From the NCBI GenBank assembly GCA_021732005.1, contig JAKFVT010000034.1, positions 62,001 to 126,000 on the forward strand: DNA of 64,000 nucleotides. The letters are read 5' to 3'. The notes beneath the pieces are model-generated. The model saw only the letters and a program-made list of their open reading frames with translations. It searched no databases and was not told the origin of the DNA. This document shows positions 47,465 through 57,713 of the stretch, piece after piece. Both the position numbers and the translations under genes were made by a program. Position 1 is the stretch's first letter; each line of letters opens with the position of its first letter. Source of the DNA: Mycobacterium sp. (lineage in GTDB: Bacteria; Actinomycetota; Actinomycetes; Mycobacteriales; Mycobacteriaceae).

Positions 47465-48089
47465 GGACCGGGTCAGCCGGCGGCCGGTGAGAGCCGGCTG
47501 ACCGCGAACTGTGCGGCTTGACTGACCACGCCGGAGAGGACATATCTGCTGTGCGCCCGCCGGGTAGCGGTCCGCCGCCCATCTTGCGGGAGGGATTGCC
47601 GAACACCACGACCGCGGCGACGTGACCGGCGACGGCGTCCGGCATAGGGGTGGGGGTGCCGAACGCCGCGCCCACTGTCGTGGTGAGCAGGTCGACAACG
47701 TCGGCGCCCTGCGAGTAGCCGCTCGGCACCACGCGGGTAGCCGGGCAGGCCGCGACGAGGTTCTGGACGTGGACCCAGCCGTCGGTGGCACCGGTGGTGG
47801 TTCCTCCGCTCAGGTCCAGATTCGCCGGATAGTTGATGCCGTACACCGATAGCGATTTACCGGGAAGCTGTGCGCTCATCGCGTTGACCAGAGCTTGTCC
47901 GACCTGGTCGACCGGAGGCACGGTATCGGTTCCGCGCGCGTACACGACCTGGACGTCGGGACAGGCGTCGGCCCGCGCGATCGACATAGTGGGCAGCATC
48001 ACCTGCACCGCGAGTGCCATCACACCCGCAGCAAAAATTGGTGCGCCCCGATGCGTGTGCACGGCTGCATGGTGGCACCCGTTGACCAC
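47448..48089 (-). pseudogene. Cutinase-family gene inactivated by an internal out-of-frame deletion
   Basis: GTG at 48089, signal peptide to about residue 41 (ARADAC), then a normal cutinase start CPDVQVVYARGTDT, nucleophile GYSQG and FGNPSRKMGGGPL. There the frame becomes unrelated (PGGRTADMSSPAW...). In the next frame the true C-terminus is intact: AHSRYVLSGVVSQAAQF and AVSRLSPAAG, stopping at 47473, and includes the catalytic His. The segment expected between (with the catalytic Asp and a disulfide, about 25-30 codons) is missing, near 47555-47570. So the Ser remains but Asp is lost and His is out of frame. In the same syntenic place M. tuberculosis has cut5a/cut5b, also split. Confidence 0.85.
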
Positions 48090-48172
48090 GCCAGAGCTAG
48101 GCGCGCCGAGACCGACGGGAACTCATGAGCAAATGCACAGGAGCTGCCCCTGGTGTGGGCTGCCCTAAGTTG

Positions 48173-48200
48173 TTGCCGGCTAGGGGAATTCGACTAAAAT
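48173..48200 (+). promoter_or_regulatory. Predicted sigma-A-type promoter of the His-rich peptide gene
   Basis: TTGCCG (48173-48178), 16-bp spacer, TAAAAT (48195-48200), 63 bp before the ATG at 48263. Confidence 0.4.
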
Positions 48201-48262
48201 CTGCTCTGTTGCAAAACGAGTGTGACGGGTCGGGGCGCTTGAGGTCGTAAAGGATCAACACG

Positions 48263-48520
48263 ATGACACTGACGAAGATCGCAGCCGCAGCAGCACTTTC
48301 CGCAGGGCTCAGTTTGGCGGGCCTCGGTGTGGGCGCCGGTATCGCCTACGCCGACCCGGGACATGGCCACGGCCATGACGGCTGGGAGTGGGACGACCAT
48401 GACCACGGCCGTGGCGACTGGCGCGGGCCGGACTACGGTCCCGTGTACTACGGCCCGCCCGCAGCCTGTGTGCAGGCCACCGGTCCGTTCGGGCTGGTGA
48501 CCGGCGGCGCCTGCATCTAG
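48263..48520 (+). CDS. Small secreted His/Asp/Tyr-rich peptide
   Basis: 85 aa. Signal peptide ends near residue 31 (AYADPG). The mature 54 residues begin GHGHGHDGWEWDDHDHGRGD and contain PVYYGPP and two Cys. Seven His with adjacent Asp suggest metal binding, but nothing proves it. RBS AAAGGA before the ATG. Stand-alone; converges with the DapB-like gene six bases downstream. Family not recognised by name. Confidence 0.75.
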   Translation: MTLTKIAAAAALSAGLSLAGLGVGAGIAYADPGHGHGHDGWEWDDHDHGRGDWRGPDYGPVYYGPPAACVQATGPFGLVTGGACI

Positions 48521-48526
48521 CAGCCG

Positions 48527-49594
48527 CTAGCTCGGCACGACGCCGCGGGCCTTCGGCAACGGCAGATCGTTGTAGGTAGCGATGCCCGGTGGCGCGGCGA
48601 CGACGGCGGGGATCGCGTGAATCGGCGGCATCGCCGTCATGATGTGGCCGAGAACGAAGAAGTCTTCGAGTGACTTCGCGTTCTCGATCATGTCCATCGG
48701 CGGCAGGAATCCGACCTGCATGTTCACCGTCGGACGTCCGTCGATGGTGATCTTCCAGCCGTCGGCGTCGAGCTGCCAGTCCGGCTCGAGGGTGGTGCCC
48801 TTCTTCCACCGCACGTTGATGTCGATGACGGTCTTGCCGTTGACGATGCCCTGCCAGCTGGCGTAAACCCCGGCGACGTGACCTGCCTTGATGGTCCACG
48901 ACGCCATCGGCAGGTCCTCGGTGGTCTGGGCGTATTCGGACACGCAGGTGATCTCGTCCAGCTCCAGGCCGAGGGAATCGGCGACCAGTTGCACCGCCTC
49001 GGCGAACACCGCGGTGCCTTTGGCGGCCATCGGCTGCAGCTCGGGATCGTCGATGCGCATGTCGAATCCGACCGGGCGCTCGGTCTCGGGGGAGTCGTAG
49101 AGGGTGGTGTCGGCGGACTCGGCGATGGTGATCTTGTCGACGCGATCGCAGGAAGTGGCGGCGACGATCGCCAGTAGCTCGGCGAAGCCGGGGCTGACCC
49201 CCGAGCCGAACATCGTCGAGCCGCCGGCTTTGCAGGCCTCCTCGATGCGGGCGCGGCCCTCGCCCAGGTTCTGGCCGGTGATGAACGACGCCGATGCGAC
49301 GACGTTGACGCCTGCCGACAGGATCCGGACGAGTTCGTCGACGTCGATCCACATCGGGTTGTAGACCACGCAGTCCGGCTTGAGCGCCAGCAGGGCGTCG
49401 ACATCGTTGGTCGCGGCGACTCCCAGCGGTTCGATGCCGACCAGCTCACCGACGTCGCGGTCGGCCTTGTTCGCTGACCACGCGTAACAGCCGACGAGTT
49501 CGAGTGTGGGGTTGGCGGTGATCGCCTGGACGGAGCTCTTTCCTACATTGCCGGTCGTCCACTGGACGACCCGATAGGGGGAAATGTTGGGCAC
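48527..49594 (-). CDS. DapB-like NAD(P)-binding dehydrogenase
   Basis: 355 aa. N-terminal Rossmann fold (RVVQWTTGNVGKSSVQAITA) of the dihydrodipicolinate reductase/amine dehydrogenase-like superfamily; the C-terminal domain (TIKAGHVAGVYASWQGIVNG) is the mycobacterial type. It is not the lysine-pathway DapB. Relatives are annotated as NAD(P)H-dependent amine dehydrogenase family proteins, but this one has no assigned substrate. Followed on the same strand, but upstream by 61 bp, by lucA. Confidence 0.85.
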   Translation of the reverse strand: MPNISPYRVVQWTTGNVGKSSVQAITANPTLELVGCYAWSANKADRDVGELVGIEPLGVAATNDVDALLALKPDCVVYNPMWIDVDELVRILSAGVNVVASASFITGQNLGEGRARIEEACKAGGSTMFGSGVSPGFAELLAIVAATSCDRVDKITIAESADTTLYDSPETERPVGFDMRIDDPELQPMAAKGTAVFAEAVQLVADSLGLELDEITCVSEYAQTTEDLPMASWTIKAGHVAGVYASWQGIVNGKTVIDINVRWKKGTTLEPDWQLDADGWKITIDGRPTVNMQVGFLPPMDMIENAKSLEDFFVLGHIMTAMPPIHAIPAVVAAPPGIATYNDLPLPKARGVVPS

Positions 49595-49655
49595 TCGCTC
49601 AGCATAGGGTCAGCTGTGCAGTTCAGAAGGTTGTTTAGGTGAACTTGACAGTCGT

Positions 49656-50423
49656 CTACTCGTCGACCGCGACGTTGCCGCGGTTGCGGCGGCGCAGGCG
49701 ATGGTTCGTCTTGCCGGTCGGGCGCTTGTTGCGCAGCGCACCGACAGGTTCGGCGTCGGTGTCGTCAGTGGGCTCGGCCTCGGCTTCCGCTTCGGGCTCG
49801 GCTTCGGGCTCGGTCTCGGCCGACACCTCGGCGGGCTGCTCGTCCTCGACGGCCGGCTCGCTCGTGTCCTCGGCTTCGGCGGAGTCGGCAGCCTCGGTGG
49901 CCTCTGCGGTTTCGGTGGTCTCTGCGGTTTCTTCGGAGTCGGCCACCTTGCCGCGCTTCTTCTTGGCCTTCTTCTCTTTCTTCGGCTTCGCCGGCTTGGG
50001 CGGCAACTCGGCGGTGTAGGCCAGCTGGAAGGCGAGCAGCGCGAGCACCGCGATCGCGGCGGCCGCGCCGTAGACGCCGAACAGCCACGGGCCGCCCTTG
50101 TCGAGGCTGACCCAGATCTCGGCGACCGCGGTCCCGACGATCAGCACACCGGCCAGCACGTGCAGGATCACCGACCACAGCCGCAACCGCAGCGCCAGCT
50201 GCGGAGTCCCGGCCTCGGGCTTGCGGCTGCGCAGCAGGGTGAGCAACACCGGCAGCGCGGCCAGCGCGAACAGGACACCGGCGACGATGCGCAGAACAGT
50301 GCCCAGTGTGTGGGTGGTGTCGCCCATGAGCTCCCACCACCGGGGCAGCACGAACAAGAAGTACAGAGCCCCGGCCAGCACCCACAGCACCAGCTGAAGT
50401 GCAGTCGCGCCGACGCGCCCCAT
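49656..50423 (-). CDS. lucA: Membrane protein LucA (Rv3723) homologue
   Basis: 255 aa from ATG at 50423 with GAGGAGGGG directly upstream. Four membrane segments in residues 5-150 (for example LQLVLWVLAGALYFLFVLP), then Lys-rich KPKKEKKAKKKRGK and a long acidic Glu/Ala/Thr tail (about 165-230) ending basic. The M. tuberculosis protein stabilises Mce1 and Mce4 lipid importers. Identity rests on topology and on the fixed neighbours (tRNA-Ser, ffs, aminotransferase, dnaX). A terminator hairpin ends 19 bp before its start codon. Confidence 0.85.
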   Translation of the reverse strand: MGRVGATALQLVLWVLAGALYFLFVLPRWWELMGDTTHTLGTVLRIVAGVLFALAALPVLLTLLRSRKPEAGTPQLALRLRLWSVILHVLAGVLIVGTAVAEIWVSLDKGGPWLFGVYGAAAAIAVLALLAFQLAYTAELPPKPAKPKKEKKAKKKRGKVADSEETAETTETAEATEAADSAEAEDTSEPAVEDEQPAEVSAETEPEAEPEAEAEAEPTDDTDAEPVGALRNKRPTGKTNHRLRRRNRGNVAVDE

Positions 50424-50441
50424 ACCCCTCCTCAAGTCAAA

Positions 50442-50488
50442 ATCCGAGGTGCGACCAGGCGCTGTGACCCCCCAGTCGCACCTCGGAT
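50442..50488 (-). terminator. Perfect 14-bp hairpin plus U-tract after tRNA-Ser(GGA)
   Basis: ATCCGAGGTGCGAC and GTCGCACCTCGGAT are exact reverse complements around a 19-nt loop. On the minus strand the stem is followed by ATTTTG, giving a rho-independent terminator for the tRNA just 19 bp before the lucA start. Confidence 0.75.
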
Positions 50489-50494
50489 CAGGTG

Positions 50495-50580
50495 CGGAGG
50501 ATAGGGGATTTGAACCCCTGAGGGCTGTTAACCCAACCCGCGTTCCAGGCGAGCGCCATAGGCCACTAGGCGAATCCTCC
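50495..50580 (-). tRNA. tRNA-Ser(GGA)
   Basis: Minus strand: acceptor GGAGGAT pairs with ATCCTCC, discriminator G, no encoded CCA. Anticodon stem CTCGC/GCGGG with loop CTGGAAC gives anticodon GGA. Long variable arm (class II) and TTCAAAT T-loop. Reads UCC/UCU. Confidence 0.95.
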
Positions 50581-50688
50581 GTCGGCAATGGTAGCGGACT
50601 CGGGGAGCGCCTCGCCCCGACTGCCTGGCTCACCTTGTCTTGCCGCCTCCGAGGCGGGCCACCTCTCGGCAGGTATTACACTCGCAAC

Positions 50689-52092
<1,404 letters not shown>

Positions 52093-52101
52093 CCTTCACC
52101 C

Positions 52102-54030
52102 GTGGCGCTCTACCGCAAGTACCGGCCGGCAACCTTCGCCGAGGTGGTGGGCCAGGAGCACGTCACCGAACCGCTCTCGACCGCGCTGTCGGCGCATCGG
52201 ATCAACCACGCGTATCTGTTCTCCGGACCGCGTGGCTGCGGTAAAACGTCGTCGGCGCGCATCCTCGCCCGCTCGCTGAACTGCGAACAGGGACCGACAC
52301 CGACGCCGTGCGGGGTGTGCGATTCGTGCGTGGCGCTGGCCCCGAACGGCCCCGGCTCGGTCGACGTCGTCGAACTCGACGCCGCCAGCCACGGCGGTGT
52401 GGACGACACCCGCGAGCTACGCGACCGGGCGTTCTATGCGCCCGCGCAGTCGCGCTACCGCATCTTCATCGTCGACGAAGCGCACATGGTCACCACCGCC
52501 GGCTTCAACGCGCTGCTGAAAATCGTCGAGGAGCCGCCCGAGCACCTGATCTTCGTGTTCGCCACCACCGAACCGGAGAAGGTGCTGCCGACGATCCGGT
52601 CGCGCACCCATCACTACCCGTTCCGGCTGCTGGCCCCGAAGACGATGCGCGCGTTGATCGAGAAGATCATCGCCTCGGAGAGCGTCACCGTCGACGACGC
52701 GGTGTATCCGCTCGTCATCCGGGCCGGCGGCGGCTCACCCCGCGACACGTTGAGCGTTCTGGACCAGCTGCTCGCCGGCGCCGAAGGCAACCGCGTGCAC
52801 TATCAGCGCGCGCTCGCGCTGCTGGGCGCCACCGATGTGGCCCTGATCGACGATGCTGTCGACTCGCTGGCCGCAGGCGATGCGGCTGCGCTGTTCGGTG
52901 CGGTGGAGTCGGTGATCGACGCCGGACACGATCCGCGCCGCTTCGCCGTCGACCTGCTCGAGCGGTTCAGGGATCTGATTGTGCTGCAAGCGGTTCCGGA
53001 CGCTGCCAGCCGCGGCGTGGTCGACGCTCCCGACGACGTGCTGGACCGGATGCGTGAGCAGGCCACGAAGATCGGGCCCGCTACGCTGACCCGCTACGCC
53101 GAGGTGGTGCACGCGGGGCTGGGGGAGATGCGCGGCGCGACGGCGCCACGGTTGCTGTTGGAGGTGGTGTGCGCCCGGTTGCTGCTGCCGTCGGCCAGCG
53201 ACACCGAATCGGCCCTGCTGCAGCGGATCGAACGCATCGAGACCCGGATGGAGATCACGATCCCGGCCGGTGAGGCCGGGTTGAATTCTGGTGCATCGGC
53301 GGCGGCGCCGGCCAAGCAGTACGTGCGCAAGACGCAGGCTGCGGCTCCGGCAGCGCCCGAGCCGGCAGCAGGGCCGCCCCCGGCGCCCGCGCCGACACCT
53401 GTGGTCGAGCCGCCCGCACCGCAGCCTGTCCCTGAGCCGATCGCCAAACCGGAGCCGATTGCGCGACCCGAACCGGTCGCACGGCCCGAACCTGTCGCCG
53501 CGCCGGATCCGGTGCCCGAGGCCGCACCTCCGCCGCCGGCCACCGAACCTGCTGCGGCACCGGCCGCCGCGGCCACGGGTGAACCGGGCGCGGCCGCGGT
53601 GCGCACCATGTGGACGACGGTGCGCGAGAAGGTCCGGCAGCGCAGCCGCACCACCGAGGTGATGCTGGCCGGCGCGATCGTCCGGGCGGTCGAGAACAAC
53701 ACGCTGATCCTCGGCCACGAGTCGGCACCGCTGGCCAAGCGCCTGTGCGAGCAGCGCAACGCCGACGTCATCCGTGACGCGCTCAAGGATGCGCTCGGCG
53801 TGGACTGGCGGGTGCGGTGCGAGGTCGGCGTGGGCCAGCCGGTGCAGGAGGCTGAGCAGCCGCTGCCGCCCGAACCCGAGCCAGACCCGGTCGAGCGCCA
53901 GCGGGCCGAAGAGGACAGCATGATCGCCGAGGTCGGCCGCGACGATGACGCGGCGCCGCGGCGTGATCCGGAGGAAGTCGCGCTCGAGCTGCTGCAGACC
54001 GAGTTGGGCGCGCGCAAGATCGAGGGCTAG
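52102..54030 (+). CDS. dnaX: DNA polymerase III subunits gamma/tau
   Basis: 642 aa from GTG at 52102. AAA+ clamp-loader ATPase: Walker A GPRGCGKTS (42-50), zinc cysteines around 64-79 (CEQGPTPTPCGVCDSC), DEAH-type VDEAHM and sensor arginine region TTEPEKVLPTIRSR. Collar domain to about 370, then a Pro/Ala-rich linker (400-495) and a tau-like C-terminal domain ending in an acidic tail. Loads the beta clamp in replication. Confidence 0.95.
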   Translation: MALYRKYRPATFAEVVGQEHVTEPLSTALSAHRINHAYLFSGPRGCGKTSSARILARSLNCEQGPTPTPCGVCDSCVALAPNGPGSVDVVELDAASHGGVDDTRELRDRAFYAPAQSRYRIFIVDEAHMVTTAGFNALLKIVEEPPEHLIFVFATTEPEKVLPTIRSRTHHYPFRLLAPKTMRALIEKIIASESVTVDDAVYPLVIRAGGGSPRDTLSVLDQLLAGAEGNRVHYQRALALLGATDVALIDDAVDSLAAGDAAALFGAVESVIDAGHDPRRFAVDLLERFRDLIVLQAVPDAASRGVVDAPDDVLDRMREQATKIGPATLTRYAEVVHAGLGEMRGATAPRLLLEVVCARLLLPSASDTESALLQRIERIETRMEITIPAGEAGLNSGASAAAPAKQYVRKTQAAAPAAPEPAAGPPPAPAPTPVVEPPAPQPVPEPIAKPEPIARPEPVARPEPVAAPDPVPEAAPPPPATEPAAAPAAAATGEPGAAAVRTMWTTVREKVRQRSRTTEVMLAGAIVRAVENNTLILGHESAPLAKRLCEQRNADVIRDALKDALGVDWRVRCEVGVGQPVQEAEQPLPPEPEPDPVERQRAEEDSMIAEVGRDDDAAPRRDPEEVALELLQTELGARKIEG

Positions 54031-54113
54031 CAGTTCTGTGTGCGGTCTCGTGGTCCGCTGTGGATTTGCTGTGCTGTGAAGCGCTTGTGTGTCAGCACCT
54101 TTACCGTCGGTGC

Positions 54114-54485
54114 ATGATGATCGACATTCGTCGAATTGCGGCGACGCTCGCCGGATGCGGAGCGCTCGCAGTGGCTCTGTTCGGCCAACTTCCCTCTGCG
54201 GCAGCAGATCCTGACGCGCCGCCGCCACCACCGAACTGCACCGCGGCCGATATGGAAGGCGTGCGAATGGGCGTGCAGGCCGCGACATCCGCGTACCTGT
54301 TCACCCATCCCGACGTGAACGCATTCTTCACCAGCCTGGCCGGCCTACCGCGCGACCAGGTGCGTGCCCGGGTGAAGGCCTACCTGGCCGCCAATCCGCA
54401 GACAGCCTCCGACATCACCGGAATTCGACAACCGTTGCTGGACATAAAGAATCGCTGCGGTCACCTGCCCGGCTCAGCGGTCTAG
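54114..54485 (+). CDS. Haemophore-related exported protein
   Basis: 123 aa from ATG at 54114 (a second ATG follows at once, 54117). Signal peptide to about residue 35 (AAADPD). The mature part is helical with pattern NCTAADMEGVRMGVQAATSA, YLFTHPDVNAFFTSL and a final Cys in KNRCGHLPG, as in the mycobacterial haemophore-related family that includes Rv0203. These bind haem outside the cell; haem binding by this member is inferred. Converges with tmsB eight bases away. Confidence 0.82.
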   Translation: MMIDIRRIAATLAGCGALAVALFGQLPSAAADPDAPPPPPNCTAADMEGVRMGVQAATSAYLFTHPDVNAFFTSLAGLPRDQVRARVKAYLAANPQTASDITGIRQPLLDIKNRCGHLPGSAV

Positions 54486-54492
54486 TTCCGGT

Positions 54493-55806
54493 CTACGCCG
54501 TCCACCACGGCCGCAACGGCAGCCCGGCGTCGCCGCCCTTCTCGTCGAGCTTGACCGCCAGAACCTGGTGCAGCTGAACGACATTCGTCTCGAAGCCGAG
54601 CCGCGAACCGGCCATGTACAGGCCCCATACCTTCGCGGTCGCCAGGCCCACCTCTGCGACGGCCTCGTCCCAGTGCTCGACGAGATTGCGGCACCAGTCG
54701 CGCAGCGTCAGCGCGTAGTGGTGGCGCAGGTTCTCCTCGTGCACCACCTCCAGGCCGGCGTCCTGGGCTTCGGTGATGATGCGGCCCGACCCGGTCAGTT
54801 CGCCATCGGGGAACACATAGCGGTCGATGAAACCACCCGCGCTGGGGCCGGTCTTGTTGTCGGGGCGGGTGATGCAGTGGTTGAGCAGAAGGCCGCCGAC
54901 GCGCAGCTTGGTCTTCAGGAAGCCGAAGTACGCGGGATAGTTGGCCACCCCGATGTGCTCGGTCAACCCGATGGATGACACCGCGTCGAAGCCGCTCTCC
55001 AGCACGTCGCGGTAGTCGCCGTGGCGGACCTCGGCCAGGTCGGCCAAGCCCTGCTCGGCAATGGCCTTCTGCGCCCAAGCGGCCTGCTCACGGGAGAGCG
55101 TCACACCGATCGCCTTCACCCCGTGCTTCGCCGCGTAGCGCACCATGCCACCCCAGCCGCAACCGACGTCGAGCAGTCGATCGCCGGGCGCCAGGCGCAG
55201 CTTCTCGAACACCAGCCGGTACTTGTTCTCCTGCGCTTCCTCCAGCGTCGCGTCCGCGCTGGGGTAGCAGGCACAGGTGTACGTCATCGACGGCCCAAGG
55301 ACCCACTCGTAGAACGTATTCGACACGTCGTAGTGGTGGTGGATGGCATCGGCGTCGCGCTTCTTGCTGTGCCGCAAGCCTTCGGCGACGCGGCGCCACC
55401 GCGGCAGCGCCTCCTGCGGCGGCGGGGCGATCGGCTTGAGGTGCTCGATGCCGATGGAGCGCACGATATCGACAAGAATCCGCGCGGGCGGCCGCTTGAA
55501 ATCCAGCTGGTGGGAAAGCGCCCGCAGCAGGTTGTACGGATCCCCGGGATGTACGCCCTGCATTTCGAGGTCGCCCGACACGTAGGCGCGGGCCAGGCCC
55601 AGATCGCCCGGTGCGGTCGCCAGATACGTGGTCCCCCGCGGGGTGAGCAGATCCAGACCCAGTTCGGCGTCATCGGGCCCCGCGGAACTACCGTCGTAAG
55701 CGGTGAACTTCAGCGGCAGTTCTCCACCGGCGGTGAAGATCTCGAGGATCTCGGCCAGTTTGAACTTTCCGGGCGCATGCGCCTCGTTCTCATGAAATGT
55801 CGTCAT
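54493..55806 (-). CDS. tmsB: SAM-dependent fatty acid methyltransferase for tuberculostearate
   Basis: 437 aa, cyclopropane fatty acid synthase family: SAM motif DVGCGWGGMVRYA, SIGLTEHIG and the ADAIHHHYDVSN entry block. Mycobacterial orthologues next to an FAD oxidoreductase (tmsA/tmsB, also called bfaA/bfaB) add a methylene at C10 of oleoyl chains. ATG overlaps the tmsA stop (ATGA), so the pair is co-translated. Corresponds in position to Rv3720. Confidence 0.88.
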   Translation of the reverse strand: MTTFHENEAHAPGKFKLAEILEIFTAGGELPLKFTAYDGSSAGPDDAELGLDLLTPRGTTYLATAPGDLGLARAYVSGDLEMQGVHPGDPYNLLRALSHQLDFKRPPARILVDIVRSIGIEHLKPIAPPPQEALPRWRRVAEGLRHSKKRDADAIHHHYDVSNTFYEWVLGPSMTYTCACYPSADATLEEAQENKYRLVFEKLRLAPGDRLLDVGCGWGGMVRYAAKHGVKAIGVTLSREQAAWAQKAIAEQGLADLAEVRHGDYRDVLESGFDAVSSIGLTEHIGVANYPAYFGFLKTKLRVGGLLLNHCITRPDNKTGPSAGGFIDRYVFPDGELTGSGRIITEAQDAGLEVVHEENLRHHYALTLRDWCRNLVEHWDEAVAEVGLATAKVWGLYMAGSRLGFETNVVQLHQVLAVKLDEKGGDAGLPLRPWWTA

Positions 55807-57176
55807 TGTCGTTGCACCGCCTTTGCATACAGGTCCAGTAGCCGGGAATCAGGGTCGTAGGTCTTTTTTACGGTGTTATAGGTTTCGCCACCGTAGAGAT
55901 TGTCAAACTCTTCTCGACTGTAAAAGGCGTCGGAATACAGCGACTTGTGCCCGTCGAGCTTGCCGATCTGCTCTTCAATCAGGCGGTTCGTATGGCCGGG
56001 TGTGGGCCCCATCGGGACCGAGGACCAGAACCCGATGTTGACGTAGCTGTGCCCGGCGCGAAGTGGATACAGCGGCCAGCCCGCCGGATCGCGCAGCCGA
56101 AGCGGGCACAACCAAAGCGGCTCGATGGGCACGTTGGTCAAGAACCAGTCCAGGAATTCGACGCAATGCTCGATCGGCACCTCGACGTCCTGGACCACGC
56201 GCTCCAGCGGCGGACGGCCATGCCGGGCCTCAATCCGGTCGGCGATGTTGAACCGCTGGTCGTAGCCGATCAGCTTCCAGTAGAAGCTGCTCCGCCGGTA
56301 GCGCCGCGGCCACCACCGACGGATCTTCGGGTTTTGCGCGCCGAATGCCCGCGAGCACCAGAACCAATCGGTGTCCCAGCGCCACAGGTAGTCGTGAATG
56401 GTCAGCCGGTCGTCCTTGACCCCGTCGTCGTGCTGGATCGAGCGGTAGTAGATGTCCTGGCCGGTGTAGTCACTGACCGCTCCGGCGGTGGGAGTCTGCA
56501 CACCCAGGCACAGATAGCTCTCGTCGGCGCTGAACACCACGCCGTCGAGGTAGTCGACCCGGGTGCCGTCGTATCCACCGGTCTCGATGATCCGGTCCAT
56601 CGCGGCGACCAGGTCGGGCAGCGAGTGAAACCGCAGGTGCTTGAGCGCGACAAATGGCTTCACCGGTTCCAGCTCGATCTTCAGGCGCACCGAATAGCCA
56701 AGTGTTCCATAGGAATTGGGGAAGCTCCGGAACAAGTCCTGATGCTGGTCTCGGCTGGCGGTGACCACTTCACCCGAACCGGTCAGGATGTCCATCTCGA
56801 TCACGGACTCGTGCGGCAAACCGTTGCGGAAGGACGCCGACTCGATCCCCAGCCCGGTCACCGCACCGCCCAGGGTGATGGTCTTGAGCTGCGGAACCAC
56901 CAGCGGGGACAGGCCGTAGGGCAGGGTCGCGTCGACCAGGTCCTCGTAGGTGCACATGCCGGCGACATCGGCGGTCTTCGCCGCTTGGTCGACGGAGATC
57001 ACATTGGTGAGACCGGAGATGTCCAACCCGGGCGCGTTGCTCTTGGCGCGTACGCGGAACAGGTTGGACGTCGGTTTCGCCAGACGTACGGGGGCGTTCG
57101 GAGGAATGACGCGGTAGCTGGCCAAAAGCCGCTCCACGCCCTGGGCATGCGCTGATAGTGCTGTGGATACAGACAC
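55803..57176 (-). CDS. tmsA: FAD-linked 10-methylene reductase for tuberculostearate
   Basis: 457 aa from GTG at 57176. VAO/PCMH-type FAD-binding domain (GLDISGLTNVISVDQ, LVVPQLKTITLGGAVTGLGI) followed by a DIMINUTO/DHCR24-like C-terminal half. In M. smegmatis and corynebacteria the protein reduces the 10-methylene group made by TmsB to a 10-methyl branch, using NADPH. First gene of the pair; 90 bp from the divergent SRPBCC gene. Position matches Rv3719. Confidence 0.88.
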   Translation of the reverse strand: MSVSTALSAHAQGVERLLASYRVIPPNAPVRLAKPTSNLFRVRAKSNAPGLDISGLTNVISVDQAAKTADVAGMCTYEDLVDATLPYGLSPLVVPQLKTITLGGAVTGLGIESASFRNGLPHESVIEMDILTGSGEVVTASRDQHQDLFRSFPNSYGTLGYSVRLKIELEPVKPFVALKHLRFHSLPDLVAAMDRIIETGGYDGTRVDYLDGVVFSADESYLCLGVQTPTAGAVSDYTGQDIYYRSIQHDDGVKDDRLTIHDYLWRWDTDWFWCSRAFGAQNPKIRRWWPRRYRRSSFYWKLIGYDQRFNIADRIEARHGRPPLERVVQDVEVPIEHCVEFLDWFLTNVPIEPLWLCPLRLRDPAGWPLYPLRAGHSYVNIGFWSSVPMGPTPGHTNRLIEEQIGKLDGHKSLYSDAFYSREEFDNLYGGETYNTVKKTYDPDSRLLDLYAKAVQRQ

Positions 57177-57266
57177 ACGACTACGCTAGTCCGCAGCCAC
57201 AGCCGATGCGACCGCACGGCTGGTGGATCACACTGCAACCCGCCGTCACCCGAGGAGTTTTACCTG

Positions 57267-57713
57267 ATGGGACAGGTCAGCGCCGCAAGTTCGATCTTGA
57301 TCGACGCCGAACCGGCCGCCGTGCTCGATGCGATCGCCGACTACCAGAACGTGCGCCCGAAGATCCTCTCGCCGCAGTACAGCGAATATCAGGTGCTGCA
57401 GGGCGGCAAGGGCCAGGGCACCGTCGCCAAGTGGAAGCTGCAGGCCACCAAGTCGCGGGTGCGCGAGGTGCAGGCCGTCGTCGACGTCGCCGGCCACACC
57501 GTCATCGAGAAGGACGCGAACTCCTCGATGGTGATCAACTGGACCGTCGCGCCGGCGGGCCCGGGCTCCAGCGTCACCCTGAAGACGACGTGGACAGGGG
57601 CCGGCGGTATCGGCGGTTTCTTCGAGAAGACATTCGCGCCGCTGGGCCTGCGCCGGATTCAGGACGAACTGCTGGGCAACCTCAAGAAGACCGTCGAGGC
57701 CGCGAAGGCCTAG
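57267..57713 (+). CDS. SRPBCC/polyketide-cyclase-like protein (Rv3718c type)
   Basis: 148 aa START/SRPBCC helix-grip fold: N-terminal strand SAASSILIDAEPAAVLDAIA, central beta sheet and a long C-terminal helix (LRRIQDELLGNLKKTVEAAK). GAGGAG precedes the ATG. Binds a hydrophobic ligand, possibly a lipid in view of the neighbouring fatty-acid genes; ligand unknown. Overlaps the converging amidase stop by CTAG. Confidence 0.87.
   Translation: MGQVSAASSILIDAEPAAVLDAIADYQNVRPKILSPQYSEYQVLQGGKGQGTVAKWKLQATKSRVREVQAVVDVAGHTVIEKDANSSMVINWTVAPAGPGSSVTLKTTWTGAGGIGGFFEKTFAPLGLRRIQDELLGNLKKTVEAAKA

Noticed and set aside
46166..47791. A 541-codon leftward frame opposite the S15-like hydrolase
   Set aside because: Shadow frame; the hydrolase on the other strand has a complete Ser-Asp-His set and export signal. 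Only its first part happens to lie over the broken cutinase in a third, meaningless frame.
47448..48089. Treating the cutinase as an intact gene with a novel C-terminus
   Set aside because: The canonical C-terminal helix and catalytic His are readable in the neighbouring frame, so the present C-terminus is frameshift product.
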